Source of the DNA: TMED88 sp964515335
GTDB taxonomy: Bacteria > Myxococcota_A > UBA9160 > UBA4427
Direction: 5' to 3'
Length of the DNA: 64,000 nucleotides
NCBI GenBank assembly: GCA_964515335.1
Contig: CAZETS010000015.1
Location: 16,881-80,880 of the forward strand
This document shows, in pieces, positions 8,613-17,657 of this stretch. The notes under the pieces were generated by a model. The model was not told the origin of the DNA. It worked only from the letters and a program-made list of their open reading frames with translations, and made no database searches. Positions within the stretch are counted from its first letter, which is position 1; every line of letters starts with the position of its first letter. The translations under genes and the position numbers were made by a program.

Positions 8613-9062
8613 ATGCGAAACATCCTGGTGGCAGTCGACTTCTCTCCGATCAGCGAGAAGCTGCTCGACGAGGTGACGGCCATCGCGCGCGCACAGGGCG
8701 GCCGACTCTGGCTCGTGCACGTAGCCGCGCCCGACCCCGACTTCGCGGGCTACGAGGCGGGCCCGCAGGAGGTCCGCGACAACGTGGCCGCCGGGTTGCG
8801 CGACGAGCATCGCCAGCTGCAGGCCCGTGCCGAGCGGCTGCGCGAAGGCGGCCTCGAGGCGACGGCGTTGCTCGTGCAGGGTCCCACCGTCAATACGATC
8901 CTGAGCGAGGCCGAGAAGCTCGGGGCCGACCTGATCGCGCTCGGCTCCCACGGCCGCGGCTTCGCGGCGCGGGCGCTGCTCGGCAGCGTGAGCGAGGGCG
9001 TGCTGCACCGCTCGACGGTCCCGGTGCTGATCGTGCCGGCCCGGGGCGCCGCCAGCGACTGA
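8613..9062 (+). CDS. Universal stress protein (UspA family), single domain
   Basis: 149 residues from ATG at 8613. It starts with the Usp strand MRNILVAVDFS and contains the ATP-binding motif pattern G-x2-G-x9-G-S as GSHGRGFAARALLGSVSEGVL around residues 117-137, ending VPVLIVPA, so it is likely the nucleotide-binding type. It is convergent with a tandem-Usp gene (4 bp between stops), placing two Usp genes tail to tail. Confidence 0.92.
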   Translation: MRNILVAVDFSPISEKLLDEVTAIARAQGGRLWLVHVAAPDPDFAGYEAGPQEVRDNVAAGLRDEHRQLQARAERLREGGLEATALLVQGPTVNTILSEAEKLGADLIALGSHGRGFAARALLGSVSEGVLHRSTVPVLIVPARGAASD

Positions 9063-9066
9063 CCGC

Positions 9067-10017
9067 TCAGCTACCCGGCGCGGGAACCGTGTCGGCGCCG
9101 TGCAGGGTGAGCACCGCGCAGCCCGCGTGCTGCACGACGCGCTCGGCCGTGCTGCCGAGCAGCAGGTGCGCGGCGCCTGTACGCGCGTGCGTGGGCATGG
9201 CGATCAGGTCCGCCTTGCGGGCGCGCGCCAGCTCGGTGATGACGCTCGCCGGCTCGCCCTCCTGGATCACGGTCTCCACCTCGAAGCCCATCCCACGAAG
9301 CGCCTCCGCGGCGGGTGCCACGGTGCCCTCGACCCGCTCGCGGATCTCCTCGAAGCCGATGCGCTCGAGGCCGAGGTCGCCCAGCCAGGGCTGCAGGACG
9401 GCGGGCAGGTGATCGGAGTAGACGAGCAGCACCTTCACGCCGACGGCCGCGTCGCCGAGCACCTGGCCGATCAGCCGACCGGTCGCGGTCGGATCGCCGT
9501 GCAGCTCGATCGGAACGATCGCGGTGCTCGGCTCGGCGAACGACCCGAGGTCGTCCGGGTGCACGGTGAGCACCGGGCAGGAGGCGTGTCGCACGGCGTG
9601 CTCCGCGGTACTGCCGAGCACCAGGTGCTTGACGCCGGTGAGCCCGCGCGTGCCGATCACGATCAGGTCCACGCCGCGATCTACCGCGACCTCGACGATG
9701 CTGTGGCCCGCGGAGCCCACGGTCAGCACGCTCTCGGCCGAGATGCCGCGCTCGCCGGCAGCGGCGACCAGCGCGCCGAGCTTCTGCTCGGCGAGCTCGC
9801 GGATCCGGCCGGCCAGACTCGGCGGCGGCAGAACCGGCTGTACGCCGTGGATCGCAAGCGGCGCCGACGGCAGTATGTGGACGACCAGCAGCTTCGATCC
9901 ACGCGACGAGGCGATTTGGCACGCGCGCTCGTAGGCGAGCGCCGAGGTGTCCGAAAAGTCGACAGCCACCAGGACGGTCGCGAGATCAGCGAAAGCTCGG
10001 GGAGAGGCGTCTGCCAT
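9067..10017 (-). CDS. Tandem-domain universal stress protein
   Basis: 316 residues with two Usp domains: residues about 12-155 (VLVAVDFSDTSALAYERA; GTRGLTGVKHLVLGSTAEHA; CPVLTVHPDD) and about 163-312 (STAIVPIELHGDPTAT; PTHARTGAAHLLLGSTAERVV; CAVLTLHG). Both retain the glycine-rich ATP-site pattern, although the second has PTHARTG instead of GTxGxxG. Tandem Usp proteins form pseudo-dimers and are induced by energy or oxygen limitation in many proteobacteria. It is last in a minus-strand run with the beta-CASP hydrolase, the phosphorylase and PRPP synthase (88-bp gap upstream), which links it to nucleotide turnover. Confidence 0.92.
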   Translation of the reverse strand: MADASPRAFADLATVLVAVDFSDTSALAYERACQIASSRGSKLLVVHILPSAPLAIHGVQPVLPPPSLAGRIRELAEQKLGALVAAAGERGISAESVLTVGSAGHSIVEVAVDRGVDLIVIGTRGLTGVKHLVLGSTAEHAVRHASCPVLTVHPDDLGSFAEPSTAIVPIELHGDPTATGRLIGQVLGDAAVGVKVLLVYSDHLPAVLQPWLGDLGLERIGFEEIRERVEGTVAPAAEALRGMGFEVETVIQEGEPASVITELARARKADLIAMPTHARTGAAHLLLGSTAERVVQHAGCAVLTLHGADTVPAPGS

Positions 10018-10104
10018 GCTGGGCTTCCCTTCCTTCTCAGTTCAGCATCATATCCATTGTCGTTCCGTCAGCGCAGCGCGCAACCGGGCCCGTGGGCGGT
10101 CCCG

Positions 10105-11568
10105 TCAGATTCGCACGCGTTCTCCGTCGTGCGGAACCACCGCCGGCACGCCCAGCTGCTCCTCGAGGGCGTCGCGCAGCGCTCGGGCCGCCGACTCCTC
10201 ACCGTGTACCACAAAGGCGAGCTCGGGCGTAGAGGCCCCCGAGCCCGCCCACTCGACCAGCCCGCGGCGATCGGCGTGCACCGACAGGGCCGAGAGGTCG
10301 TGGACGCCCGCCCGCACCGGCACATAGCGTCCGAGCAGCTTGATGAGCCGGGCGCCCTCCAGCAGGCTGCGGCCGCGCGTCCCGATGGCCTGGTAGCCGA
10401 CCAACGCGACCGCGTTGCGGGGTTCGGGCAGCCGCGCGTGGAGGTGGTGGAGCACGCGCCCGCCGGTCGCCATGCCCGAGGCCGAGATGACGATGGCCGG
10501 GCCGGGACGCTCGACGAGCTGCCGCGACTCGTCGACGCCGCGCACCTCGGTGACTTCTCCCGACGAGAAGGGCTTGTCCTGCCCGCGCAGCTCGGCGCGC
10601 ACCTCCTCCCAGCCCTCACGGATCGCCTGCCGGTACACCTCGAGGGCCGCCAGCGCCATCGGGCTGTCGACGAAGACGGGCACGTCGGGGATCTCGCCCG
10701 CCTCGCGCAGCTCGCGAACCAGCCGCAGCACCAACTCGGTGCGGTCCACCGCGAAGGCCGGAACCACGACGACACCGCCGCGTGCCGCCGTGCCCCGCAC
10801 GATCTCCGCGAAGCGCCCGACCACGTCCCCGTCCTCGTGGAGGCGGTCGCCGTAGGTCGACTCGACGACCAGCGCATCCGCGGGCGGAGGCGGATCCGGA
10901 GCTTCGAGCAACGCGTGACTCGGGCGGCCGAGGTCTCCGCTGAAGAGGATGCGGCGGCCACTTCCCGCCGCGTCCGCCGACTCGACCTCGAGCAGCACGG
11001 TCGCCGAGCCCAGGATGTGGCCCGCGCGCTGGAACCTGGCCGCGAAGCCGGGCGCGACCTCGACGCGCTCGTGGAATTCGGCGGCCTCGATCAGCTCGAT
11101 GGCGGCCCGCGCGTCCTCGGTGTCGTACAGCGGCAGCGCGGGGCGGTGCTTCGAGAAGCCGTGCCGGTTCGCGTATTCGGCATCGTCCTCCTGGATGCGG
11201 GCGCTGTCCATCAGGATCACGCGCGCCAGATCCAGCGTGCCGCGGGTGCCGAAGACGCGGCCGCGGAACCCGGCCCGCACCAGCGCCGGCAGGAAGCCAC
11301 AGTGATCGAGGTGCGCGTGCGTCAGCACGACGGCTTCGAGGCCCGCAGGGTCCACGGGAAAAGGCGCCCAGTTGCGCAGCCGCTGGGCCTTCAGCCCCTG
11401 GAAGAGCCCGCAATCGACGAGCACCTCCGATTCGGGGCCGTCCACCAGGAAGCGGCTGCCCGTCACGGTGCGCGCCGCGCCGAGGAACTGCAGCACGGCG
11501 CTCGGAGCGCGTCTCGGTCCGGTGGGTTCGGTCACGCTCGATCCCGGTCGTCGGCGGTCGACGGCCAT
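10105..11568 (-). CDS. MBL-fold/beta-CASP RNA-specificity-domain hydrolase
   Basis: 487 residues. The metal-binding motif THAHLDHCG (His84, His86, Asp88, His89) and SGDLGRPS are metallo-beta-lactamase features. VESTYGDRLH, the ISASGMATGGRVLHHL motif, LSVHADRRGLVEW and the late VHGEE are the beta-CASP/RMMBL signatures of CPSF73-like and YSH1-like nucleases. These act as RNA endo- or exonucleases in the cytosol. The ATG at 11568 abuts the stop of the upstream phosphorylase gene directly (TGA then ATG), implying translational coupling; an internal GTG at residue 12 is an alternative. Substrate RNA is unknown. Confidence 0.9.
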   Translation of the reverse strand: MAVDRRRPGSSVTEPTGPRRAPSAVLQFLGAARTVTGSRFLVDGPESEVLVDCGLFQGLKAQRLRNWAPFPVDPAGLEAVVLTHAHLDHCGFLPALVRAGFRGRVFGTRGTLDLARVILMDSARIQEDDAEYANRHGFSKHRPALPLYDTEDARAAIELIEAAEFHERVEVAPGFAARFQRAGHILGSATVLLEVESADAAGSGRRILFSGDLGRPSHALLEAPDPPPPADALVVESTYGDRLHEDGDVVGRFAEIVRGTAARGGVVVVPAFAVDRTELVLRLVRELREAGEIPDVPVFVDSPMALAALEVYRQAIREGWEEVRAELRGQDKPFSSGEVTEVRGVDESRQLVERPGPAIVISASGMATGGRVLHHLHARLPEPRNAVALVGYQAIGTRGRSLLEGARLIKLLGRYVPVRAGVHDLSALSVHADRRGLVEWAGSGASTPELAFVVHGEESAARALRDALEEQLGVPAVVPHDGERVRI

Positions 11569-13074
11569 TCAGTAGCCGATCGTGAACAGGCCCGGCGCGG
11601 CGGCGGCGCGGGCGAGCGCGTAGTCGAGGTGGTCGCGGCTGCGCGCGTGCAGCTCGCAGATCGGCTCGCCGCGCTCGATCACGTCGCCCGGCTTGCGGAG
11701 CAGGCGCAGGCCGGCGGCGGGATGCGCCGGCGCACCCGCCAGCTTGGCCAGCGTGTTGATGCCGCGGCAGTCGATCGCCATCAGCTGCCCATCGTCGCGG
11801 GCGAGCACCTCGGCGCGGTGGGGCGCCGGCGGCGGCAGATCGCGCGGCCCCTGGGCGGCGACGATCTCGTCGAACTTGCGGGCGGCCGCGCCCGAATCGA
11901 GCGCCTCCCGCGCGGTCCGGTAGCCGTCGGACGGCGCCACCGCACCGATCGTCTCGAGCACGCGGGCCGAGAGGTGCAGCGACTTCTCGCGCAGGTCGCT
12001 CGGCGCGCCGGACTCGCCGCGCAGCACCGAGAGCACGTCCATCGCCTCGAGGCGCGGCCCCACGCCGGCGCCCACCGGCCCGTTGGCGTTCGTCAGCACG
12101 ATCTCCACCTCGAGGTCGACAGCACGGGCGACCCCCTCGAAGCGCGCGGCGAGCGCCTTCGCGGCCTCGCGCGACTCGACCTTCGCGGTGGGACCCACCG
12201 GGATGTCGATCAACGCGTGGGTGGCGCCCGCCGCTTTCTTCTTGCTGATGATCGACGCCACCATCTGCGCCTCGGTGTCGATGTTCATCGGCCGCTCGAC
12301 GGTGATCAAAACGTCGTCGGCGGGCGCGAGGTCGAGCGAGCCGCCCCAAGCCACGCAGCCCCCGCTCTGCTCGACCACCTCGTACATGCGCTGCCGCCCG
12401 AGACCGACCTCGGCCAGCACCCCCATGGTGTCGGCGGTGCCCGCCGGACTCGTGATCGCACGCGACGATGTCTTGGGAATCGTGACGCCGAGCGACGCCA
12501 CGATGGGCACCACGATCATGGTGGTGCGGTTGCCGGGGATGCCGCCGATGCAGTGCTTGTCGGCGACGCGGGGCGTGTTGAACTCGAGCCGCTCGCCAAT
12601 GTCGATCATGGCGCGGGTGAAGTCGATCAGCTCGTCCTCGTCGAGACGCCGCAGCGCGCAGGCCAGCACGAACATCGTCAGCTCGACCTTCGAGTAGCGG
12701 CGCTTCGCGACGTCGTGGAGGATGGCGGAAAAGTCGGCACCGACGAGCCGCTCGCCGGCGAGCTTGTCGCGCACCCGCCGCACGCTGTCGGGCGGCGCCG
12801 CGAGGTTGGCGGTGACGAGCGTGTCCTCGGGCAGCCCGAGGTCGTGGAAGGCCGCCTCGGAGAGGCCCACTTCGTCGGGCCCGACCAGGCTGTCGTAGCA
12901 GAAGTTCAGCACGCCCTCGATCTCGCGCCCCGGCCCCAGGCTGCCGTCCACCGGCACCACGCGGACGCGGTCGAGGGGCTTCAGACCGAGCTCTCCCTTT
13001 TCGACGGCGTCGCTGTGCAGGAAGACGACGTGCTCGGTGTGGGTGTCGATGCAGATGTGTCGCAGCTTGAACAT
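11569..13074 (-). CDS. AMP phosphorylase / thymidine phosphorylase family enzyme (long form)
   Basis: 501 residues. The N-terminal about 85 residues form the extra domain found in archaeal-type AMP phosphorylases and their bacterial relatives. The catalytic core shows DKHCIGGIPGNRTT (residues 172-185) and KTSSRAITSPAGTADTM (201-217), the phosphate- and ribose-binding motifs of nucleoside phosphorylase family 2. The C-terminal domain includes GRGINTLAKLAG-type sequence. Family enzymes split AMP to adenine and ribose 1,5-bisphosphate, or pyrimidine nucleosides to base and sugar 1-phosphate; which applies here is unresolved. It lies between PRPP synthase (3 bp upstream) and a beta-CASP hydrolase (abutting), suggesting a ribose-phosphate recycling operon. 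Confidence 0.85.
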   Translation of the reverse strand: MFKLRHICIDTHTEHVVFLHSDAVEKGELGLKPLDRVRVVPVDGSLGPGREIEGVLNFCYDSLVGPDEVGLSEAAFHDLGLPEDTLVTANLAAPPDSVRRVRDKLAGERLVGADFSAILHDVAKRRYSKVELTMFVLACALRRLDEDELIDFTRAMIDIGERLEFNTPRVADKHCIGGIPGNRTTMIVVPIVASLGVTIPKTSSRAITSPAGTADTMGVLAEVGLGRQRMYEVVEQSGGCVAWGGSLDLAPADDVLITVERPMNIDTEAQMVASIISKKKAAGATHALIDIPVGPTAKVESREAAKALAARFEGVARAVDLEVEIVLTNANGPVGAGVGPRLEAMDVLSVLRGESGAPSDLREKSLHLSARVLETIGAVAPSDGYRTAREALDSGAAARKFDEIVAAQGPRDLPPPAPHRAEVLARDDGQLMAIDCRGINTLAKLAGAPAHPAAGLRLLRKPGDVIERGEPICELHARSRDHLDYALARAAAAPGLFTIGY

Positions 13075-13077
13075 GGG

Positions 13078-13995
13078 TCAGCCCCCGCCCTCCGCAGCCG
13101 GAGTGCGCCGCGAGGCGACATGACGCGCTCGGATCGCACGGGCGAGGCTCGGCGCCGTCGCGATCGCGTTGGTCGGGTGCACGACCGAGTCGCACGACAC
13201 CACGCGCGCGATACCGGCGCGGCGCAGCGTAGTGGCCGCGCCGCGCGCGAAGATGGCGTGCACGACGGCGGCGTCCACCTTCTTCACGCCGGCGTGACGC
13301 AGCGCGCGGGCAGCCGCCGCCAGCGTCACGCCGGTGCTCGCGATGTCGTCGAGCAGAACCGCGCGGCGCCCGGCGGGCAGCTCGGGCAACGTGACGCGCA
13401 CGCGCCGGTCACCCCGCCTCACCTTCTCGCCCACCACGAAAGGCAGCCCCGCCGCCGCCGCCACCGCCCGGGTCCACGGCAGCGACTCCTCGTCGGGACC
13501 GACGAGCAGCGTCCCCTCGCCGCACCGCCGGCACCAGTCGGCCAGCAGCGGCGCAGCGGGCACCGAGACGGCCGCGCAGTCGAAGACCTCGCCGAGGTCG
13601 TGGATGCGGTGCAGATGCGGCTCGACGGTGACCACGCGGTCGAAGGCGCGGCCGAGCGTTTCGCCGATCACCTGCTGCGAGACCGCCTCACCCGGCGTGA
13701 AGACACGGTCCTGCCGCATATAGGGCAGATAGGGCGCCGCCAGCGCGACACGGCGCACACCCGAGCGGCGCAGGGCGTCCGCCGCCAGCAGCACCTCGAA
13801 GAGCTTCGCGTTGGGATCGTCGAGGCGCCGCACCAGCACCGCGCTACCGCCCGGCTGCGCGTCGACCGTCACCCGGCTCTCGCCGTCGGGAAAGCGATGC
13901 ACAGCGACCGCGCGCGCGGGCACCTCGAGGGCGCGCGCGAGCCCGCGGCCCAGGTCGGCCGCGTCGCGAAAGTAGTGGACCGCGCCGGGGCGCAT
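13078..13995 (-). CDS. prs: Ribose-phosphate pyrophosphokinase (PRPP synthase)
   Basis: 305 residues. Landmarks: HRFPDGESRV near residue 33, the flexible catalytic loop with YMRQDRVFTPGEAVS (92-106), GPDEES near 166, and the PRPP-binding motif LLDDIASTGVTL (214-225) with the paired Asp216-Asp217. The enzyme makes phosphoribosyl pyrophosphate from ribose 5-phosphate and ATP. RQDR is the canonical loop motif. The acidic-loop region is slightly shorter than in housekeeping Prs and the protein has Arg/Ala-rich ends, so this looks like an accessory copy dedicated to the adjacent phosphorylase rather than the essential housekeeping gene; that is inference. Confidence 0.85.
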   Translation of the reverse strand: MRPGAVHYFRDAADLGRGLARALEVPARAVAVHRFPDGESRVTVDAQPGGSAVLVRRLDDPNAKLFEVLLAADALRRSGVRRVALAAPYLPYMRQDRVFTPGEAVSQQVIGETLGRAFDRVVTVEPHLHRIHDLGEVFDCAAVSVPAAPLLADWCRRCGEGTLLVGPDEESLPWTRAVAAAAGLPFVVGEKVRRGDRRVRVTLPELPAGRRAVLLDDIASTGVTLAAAARALRHAGVKKVDAAVVHAIFARGAATTLRRAGIARVVSCDSVVHPTNAIATAPSLARAIRARHVASRRTPAAEGGG

Positions 13996-14002
13996 CGGAA
14001 TC

Positions 14003-14626
14003 CTACGTCGTCTGGGACGCGGCCGAGACCACCACGTCGATTACGCCCTGCAGCCGCACCGCGACCGCGGTGATCACGTAGACGACCACCATGGCGAGGG
14101 CGCCGATCACGACGCCGCAGATGACGATGGCGCGCCCGGTCGACACGTCGAGCGCCTCGCGCGCGGCGATCACCAGCGCAATCGCCGCCGCGGCGTGGGT
14201 GACGACTTTGAGTGTCAGCACGGCGGGCGGCGTCGAAAAGAAGGGGGTCACGCCGGCTGCCAGCAGGAGCAGCGGCGAGGCCGCGAAGCCCACGGTGCGA
14301 AGCAGCTCGAAGAAAGTAGAAGTGTCGTGGTCGAAGACGACGCCCACCAGCCAGATCAGGAACGTCACGATCGCCCAGCTCGCGAACGCCACGATCAGGC
14401 TGGCCGAAATGCCGATGCCCTCGTCGGCCGCGCGCGCGGCGAGCCCGCGACCGATCCCCGCCAGCGTCACGATCACGAACGCCTGCCAGATCGCCGGCGG
14501 ATCGTGCTCGACCTCGGCGTACACGCTGGCGTCGAGCGCCAGCGCCCCGAGCACGCGCTGTCCGAAGCTCCGCCGGCCGGCGGCCGGGCCGGGTGCGTCT
14601 TCGTGCGCAGGTGCCTGGTCGACCAT
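14003..14626 (-). CDS. Yip1-family-like integral membrane protein
   Basis: 207 residues from ATG at 14626; the longer upstream frame is Arg-rich and unlikely. After a short soluble segment (FGQRVLGALALDASVYAEVEHDPPAIWQAFVIV), five hydrophobic helices follow, the arrangement of the bacterial Yip1 domain. Function is unknown in bacteria. It precedes PRPP synthase by 7 bp on the same strand, so it is probably the first gene of that operon. Confidence 0.65.
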   Translation of the reverse strand: MVDQAPAHEDAPGPAAGRRSFGQRVLGALALDASVYAEVEHDPPAIWQAFVIVTLAGIGRGLAARAADEGIGISASLIVAFASWAIVTFLIWLVGVVFDHDTSTFFELLRTVGFAASPLLLLAAGVTPFFSTPPAVLTLKVVTHAAAAIALVIAAREALDVSTGRAIVICGVVIGALAMVVVYVITAVAVRLQGVIDVVVSAASQTT

Positions 14627-14835
14627 ACCGAGCCTCGCCTCCCTGCCGGAACGATACCGGGGGTGGCTGACATCGCGACGCCGCGAGGTGCCCGCCTGTG
14701 GAGGTTGCGACCGCCGGCGGACCACAGCCCGGCCGGCCCGGCGTCGACGCGCCAAGTGCGCGAAGCTGCCTGAGGCGCGCCGCCCCAGGCGACGCAGGAT
14801 TGCGATCGGGCACGAGACAGGACGGGTCGACCGGC

Positions 14836-15858
14836 ATGAGCAGGTGGCTGAGCCACACACGACCGCATCACCGGGCGCCACGGGCCGCGATCGGCTGTCT
14901 ACTGGCGGCGGTCGTGCTGGCCTGCGACGGAGACCGCTCCGAGGATCGGCCCGGCGGGCCGCCGCTCACGGTCCCGCCCGCCGAGCGCGCGGCGAGGACC
15001 GAGGCCGCCCACCGCGGCCTCGACTGGCTGATCGCGCATGCCGACCAGATGCCACCGGGCTGGGCGCACGCGAACCTCTCCCGTGCCGCACACATCAACG
15101 CCGATCCCGACCGGGCGCGCCGCATCGCCGCTGCCCTCGAGGCCGACGCGGCGGGCGCGAACCACCGCGGCCTGCCCGACGACCTCGAAGATCCGGGCCT
15201 GCTCGAATCGGAGCGCCTCACGCCGACTTTGTTCGAGCTGCTCCGCCGCAAGCAGAGCGGTGTGCGCTGGCGCGATGCCGCGAGCACGATCGCCGAGCTG
15301 GCGGGTCGGGACGAGCTCCGCTTCTGGAAGTCGCTGCCGCTGCGGCACCGCCCGTCGATCCTGTACCTCTTCGAAGAGCTCGAGATGCCGACCGCCATGA
15401 ACGAGGCCGCGATCGTCGAGGCCCTGCGCCGCGGCGCCGACGAGCAGGGCCCCGAGCGCCTCGGCGCGAACACCCGCTACGTGTACGCGCTCACCCACGT
15501 GGTCTTCGCGCGATCGCGCTACTTCCGGCAGCGCGCCGACCCGAGCGGGATCGAGTTCGCCATCCCCGTCTTTCGAGCGGCGCTCGAGCACCACGGCCGG
15601 GGCGACCTGCACTTCCTGTCGCTCGACCTGGTCGGCGAGGTGCTGGCCAGCCTCGAGCTGCTCGGGGTCGGCGAAAACGAGGAGACGCTCGCGGCCAGGA
15701 GGCGGCTCGTCGACGCCCAGGACGCCGACGGCAGCTGGGGGACGGGCAACGGCGTCACGCCCCGGCGCATCCACCCGACCTTCAACGCCGTCGCCGGGCT
15801 GCTCGACTACGGCGACCGCCTGCCCGCACCGGAGCCGGACAGCGGATCGAGATCGTGA
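14836..15858 (+). CDS. Predicted lipoprotein with possible alpha/alpha-toroid C-terminal part
   Basis: 340 residues from ATG at 14836, after an Arg-rich non-coding-looking stretch. The signal MSRWLSHTRPHHRAPRAAIG followed by LLAAVVLAC gives a lipobox Cys at residue 30. The mature part is helical, contains TPTLFELLRRKQSG and an FLSLDLVGEVLASLELLG segment, and ends with a DADGSWGTGNGVTPRRIHPTF stretch that resembles the QW-type turn of terpene-cyclase-like alpha/alpha toroids. No catalytic motif is recognised. The 3' end overlaps the convergent poly-gamma-glutamate hydrolase-like gene by 52 bp. Confidence 0.7.
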   Translation: MSRWLSHTRPHHRAPRAAIGCLLAAVVLACDGDRSEDRPGGPPLTVPPAERAARTEAAHRGLDWLIAHADQMPPGWAHANLSRAAHINADPDRARRIAAALEADAAGANHRGLPDDLEDPGLLESERLTPTLFELLRRKQSGVRWRDAASTIAELAGRDELRFWKSLPLRHRPSILYLFEELEMPTAMNEAAIVEALRRGADEQGPERLGANTRYVYALTHVVFARSRYFRQRADPSGIEFAIPVFRAALEHHGRGDLHFLSLDLVGEVLASLELLGVGENEETLAARRRLVDAQDADGSWGTGNGVTPRRIHPTFNAVAGLLDYGDRLPAPEPDSGSRS

Positions 15859-16493
15859 ACCCGACCGGTCGGCTCGGCCCCCGAGCCGCCGGCCACCCAG
15901 TTCTCGACGCCGCTCGCCAGAGCGTCGATCAGCCGGTCGACCTGTTCGGCGCGCGGTGTGCCGAGATGATCCGACCAGTTCTTCTCGGCGCGATTCCAGC
16001 GCACGGTCGGCGGCAGCTCGATCTGCACGCCCGCCTCGGGCGGCCGGTTCACGGGGTTGTCGCAGTGCTGCCCGCGCAGCTCCCGCGGAATCGATTCGAG
16101 GTCGTCGACCACCTCGTAGCGGTCGGGCAGACCATCGCGCAGGTAGCCGGCGAGATGGCCGGCCAGCGCGCGATTGCGTCCGCCGAGCAGCAGGTGCCAC
16201 CACGACGACTCGCGCCCGTAGCCGTGGATCGCAATCGCGACGTCGACGTGGCCGAGGAACGAAGCCAGCGCATCCGAGTGCTCGGGCCGGAACGCGGTCG
16301 ACGGGACGTGGCGCCGCAGCGGCGGCGCCTGGAGGACGGCGTACAGCGAGGACCCGGTGCGCTCGGCCACCTCTCGGGCGACCACGTCGGTCGTCCGCTC
16401 GAGGTTGCCGCCGTGGAAGGCCATCAGACCGACGCGCCCGCGCAGGGCGCAGATCTCGTCGACGTGCGGTGAAGCGAGCAGGTCCTCGAGCAC
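15807..16493 (-). CDS. Poly-gamma-glutamate hydrolase family (PF05908-like) protein
   Basis: 228 residues. Motifs fit the Zn peptidase fold of phage-type gamma-PGA hydrolases: LMAFHGGNLERTTDVVA near residue 23 (His/Glu zinc ligands), VAIAIHGYGRESSWWHLLLGGRN near residue 86, and NPVNRPPEAGVQIELPPTVR near residue 146. Such enzymes cleave gamma-linked glutamate polymers or related capsules. No signal peptide is visible, so it may act in the cytosol or on internalised material. The Gly/Ser/Arg-rich last 30 residues run across the 3' end of the convergent lipoprotein gene. Confidence 0.75.
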   Translation of the reverse strand: MLEDLLASPHVDEICALRGRVGLMAFHGGNLERTTDVVAREVAERTGSSLYAVLQAPPLRRHVPSTAFRPEHSDALASFLGHVDVAIAIHGYGRESSWWHLLLGGRNRALAGHLAGYLRDGLPDRYEVVDDLESIPRELRGQHCDNPVNRPPEAGVQIELPPTVRWNRAEKNWSDHLGTPRAEQVDRLIDALASGVENWVAGGSGAEPTGRVHDLDPLSGSGAGRRSP

Positions 16494-16517
16494 GCTCCGA
16501 GGCTAGCGCGGCAGCCG

Positions 16518-17657
16518 TCAGAAGAGCTCGGCCGGGTCGAGGACCCGCACCTTCCGCAAAGCGAGCAGGCTCGCCACGCTGCACATCCCCACCGACAGGG
16601 TGAGAATGTTGAGGGCGTCCCCCCAGCCGAGCCCGGCGGGCAGGCCGCTCATCGAGCCGAGCAACATCACCATCGCCCAGCCGACCACCACGGCGGGCAG
16701 GAAGCCCAGCACCGACAGTGCGAGCGCCTCGACGACGACCACCAGCTGGATGAAGCGATCGCCGTAGCCCATCGCCTTGAGGGTCGCGAACTCGGCGAGA
16801 TGATCGAGCACCTCTGTGTAGAGGATCTGATAACAGATCACGACCCCCACCGCGAAGCCGAGCATCACGCCGACCAGCAGGATCAGACTGACCGGCGTGC
16901 CGGTCTCCCAGTACTCGCGATCCCGCTCGATCAGCTCCTCCTTCGAGTGGACGGAGACGTCTGCGGGCATCAGGTCACGGATCGATTCGACCACGGTCTC
17001 GACCTGCGCGCCCGGGGCGAGCTGGACCAGGCCGAGCTCGACCAGGTTGAAGGGCCAGTGGGTGACGTCGAAATAGGTGTCCTCCGAGACCAGCAGGCTG
17101 CCGTCCACCTCGAAGTCCGTGCCCAGGGGAAACGTGCCGAGGATCTCGATCTCCTTGAGGTTCACCTGCGCCTTGCCCGGGCCGATTTCGCCGTACGAGC
17201 CGCGCGAGTGCTCGTCGACCAGCGCGGTGCCCAGTCGGCGCAGCTGCGGGGCCAGCTCGTTGACGGCGTCGATCTCGAAGGTCGGCTTCGTTGGATCGAA
17301 ACCGATGATCCGGATCGGGTGAAGTGTCTTCGTCTCGAGGTTCGTCCAGCGCATCAGAGCGATCCAGACGGGCGATACGCCCACCACCCCTGGCGCCGAG
17401 AGCGCCTGGTAGAGCCGCTCGCGCGGCATCCAGTCGCGGCGCAGGAAGGGGCGCTTGTCCGTCGACATCACGACGATGTCGGCGTCGAGCCGACGCAGCA
17501 GCTCGAGGGCGCTGTCGAGCAGCGCGTTCCGGAAGCCCACCTGCATGATCATCAGCAGCAGCGCGAAGGCGACGCCGCTGATCGACGCCAGCGTGCGGGC
17601 GCGCTCGTGCATCAGCAGCCGGAGCGCGAAGACCGGCGCCTTGGTGTAGGGCTGCAT
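16518..17657 (-). CDS. DevC/FtsX-type ABC transporter permease (second of pair)
   Basis: 379 residues from ATG at 17657, which overlaps the stop of the upstream permease by one base (TGATG), so the two are translationally coupled. Topology is the FtsX/MacB type: one N-terminal helix (ISGVAFALLLMIMQVGFRNALLDSA), a periplasmic domain of about 220 residues, then three helices at the C-terminus ending KVRVLDPAELF. VALLLMIMQVGFRNALLDSA-type sequence and the DPAELF tail are typical of DevC permeases that work with DevA ATPase and DevB fusion protein in glycolipid or lipid export. No ATPase or adaptor gene is visible nearby. Confidence 0.85.
   Translation of the reverse strand: MQPYTKAPVFALRLLMHERARTLASISGVAFALLLMIMQVGFRNALLDSALELLRRLDADIVVMSTDKRPFLRRDWMPRERLYQALSAPGVVGVSPVWIALMRWTNLETKTLHPIRIIGFDPTKPTFEIDAVNELAPQLRRLGTALVDEHSRGSYGEIGPGKAQVNLKEIEILGTFPLGTDFEVDGSLLVSEDTYFDVTHWPFNLVELGLVQLAPGAQVETVVESIRDLMPADVSVHSKEELIERDREYWETGTPVSLILLVGVMLGFAVGVVICYQILYTEVLDHLAEFATLKAMGYGDRFIQLVVVVEALALSVLGFLPAVVVGWAMVMLLGSMSGLPAGLGWGDALNILTLSVGMCSVASLLALRKVRVLDPAELF

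Noticed and set aside
9100..14073. A 1657-codon open frame on the plus strand across the stress operon
   Set aside because: It is antisense to five convincing genes, has His/Arg/Gly-rich low-quality sequence and no domain; GC-rich codon bias produces such frames.
14836..15858. Terpene cyclase
   Set aside because: Only one QW-like turn is visible, there is no DXDD or other catalytic motif, and the protein is a lipoprotein.
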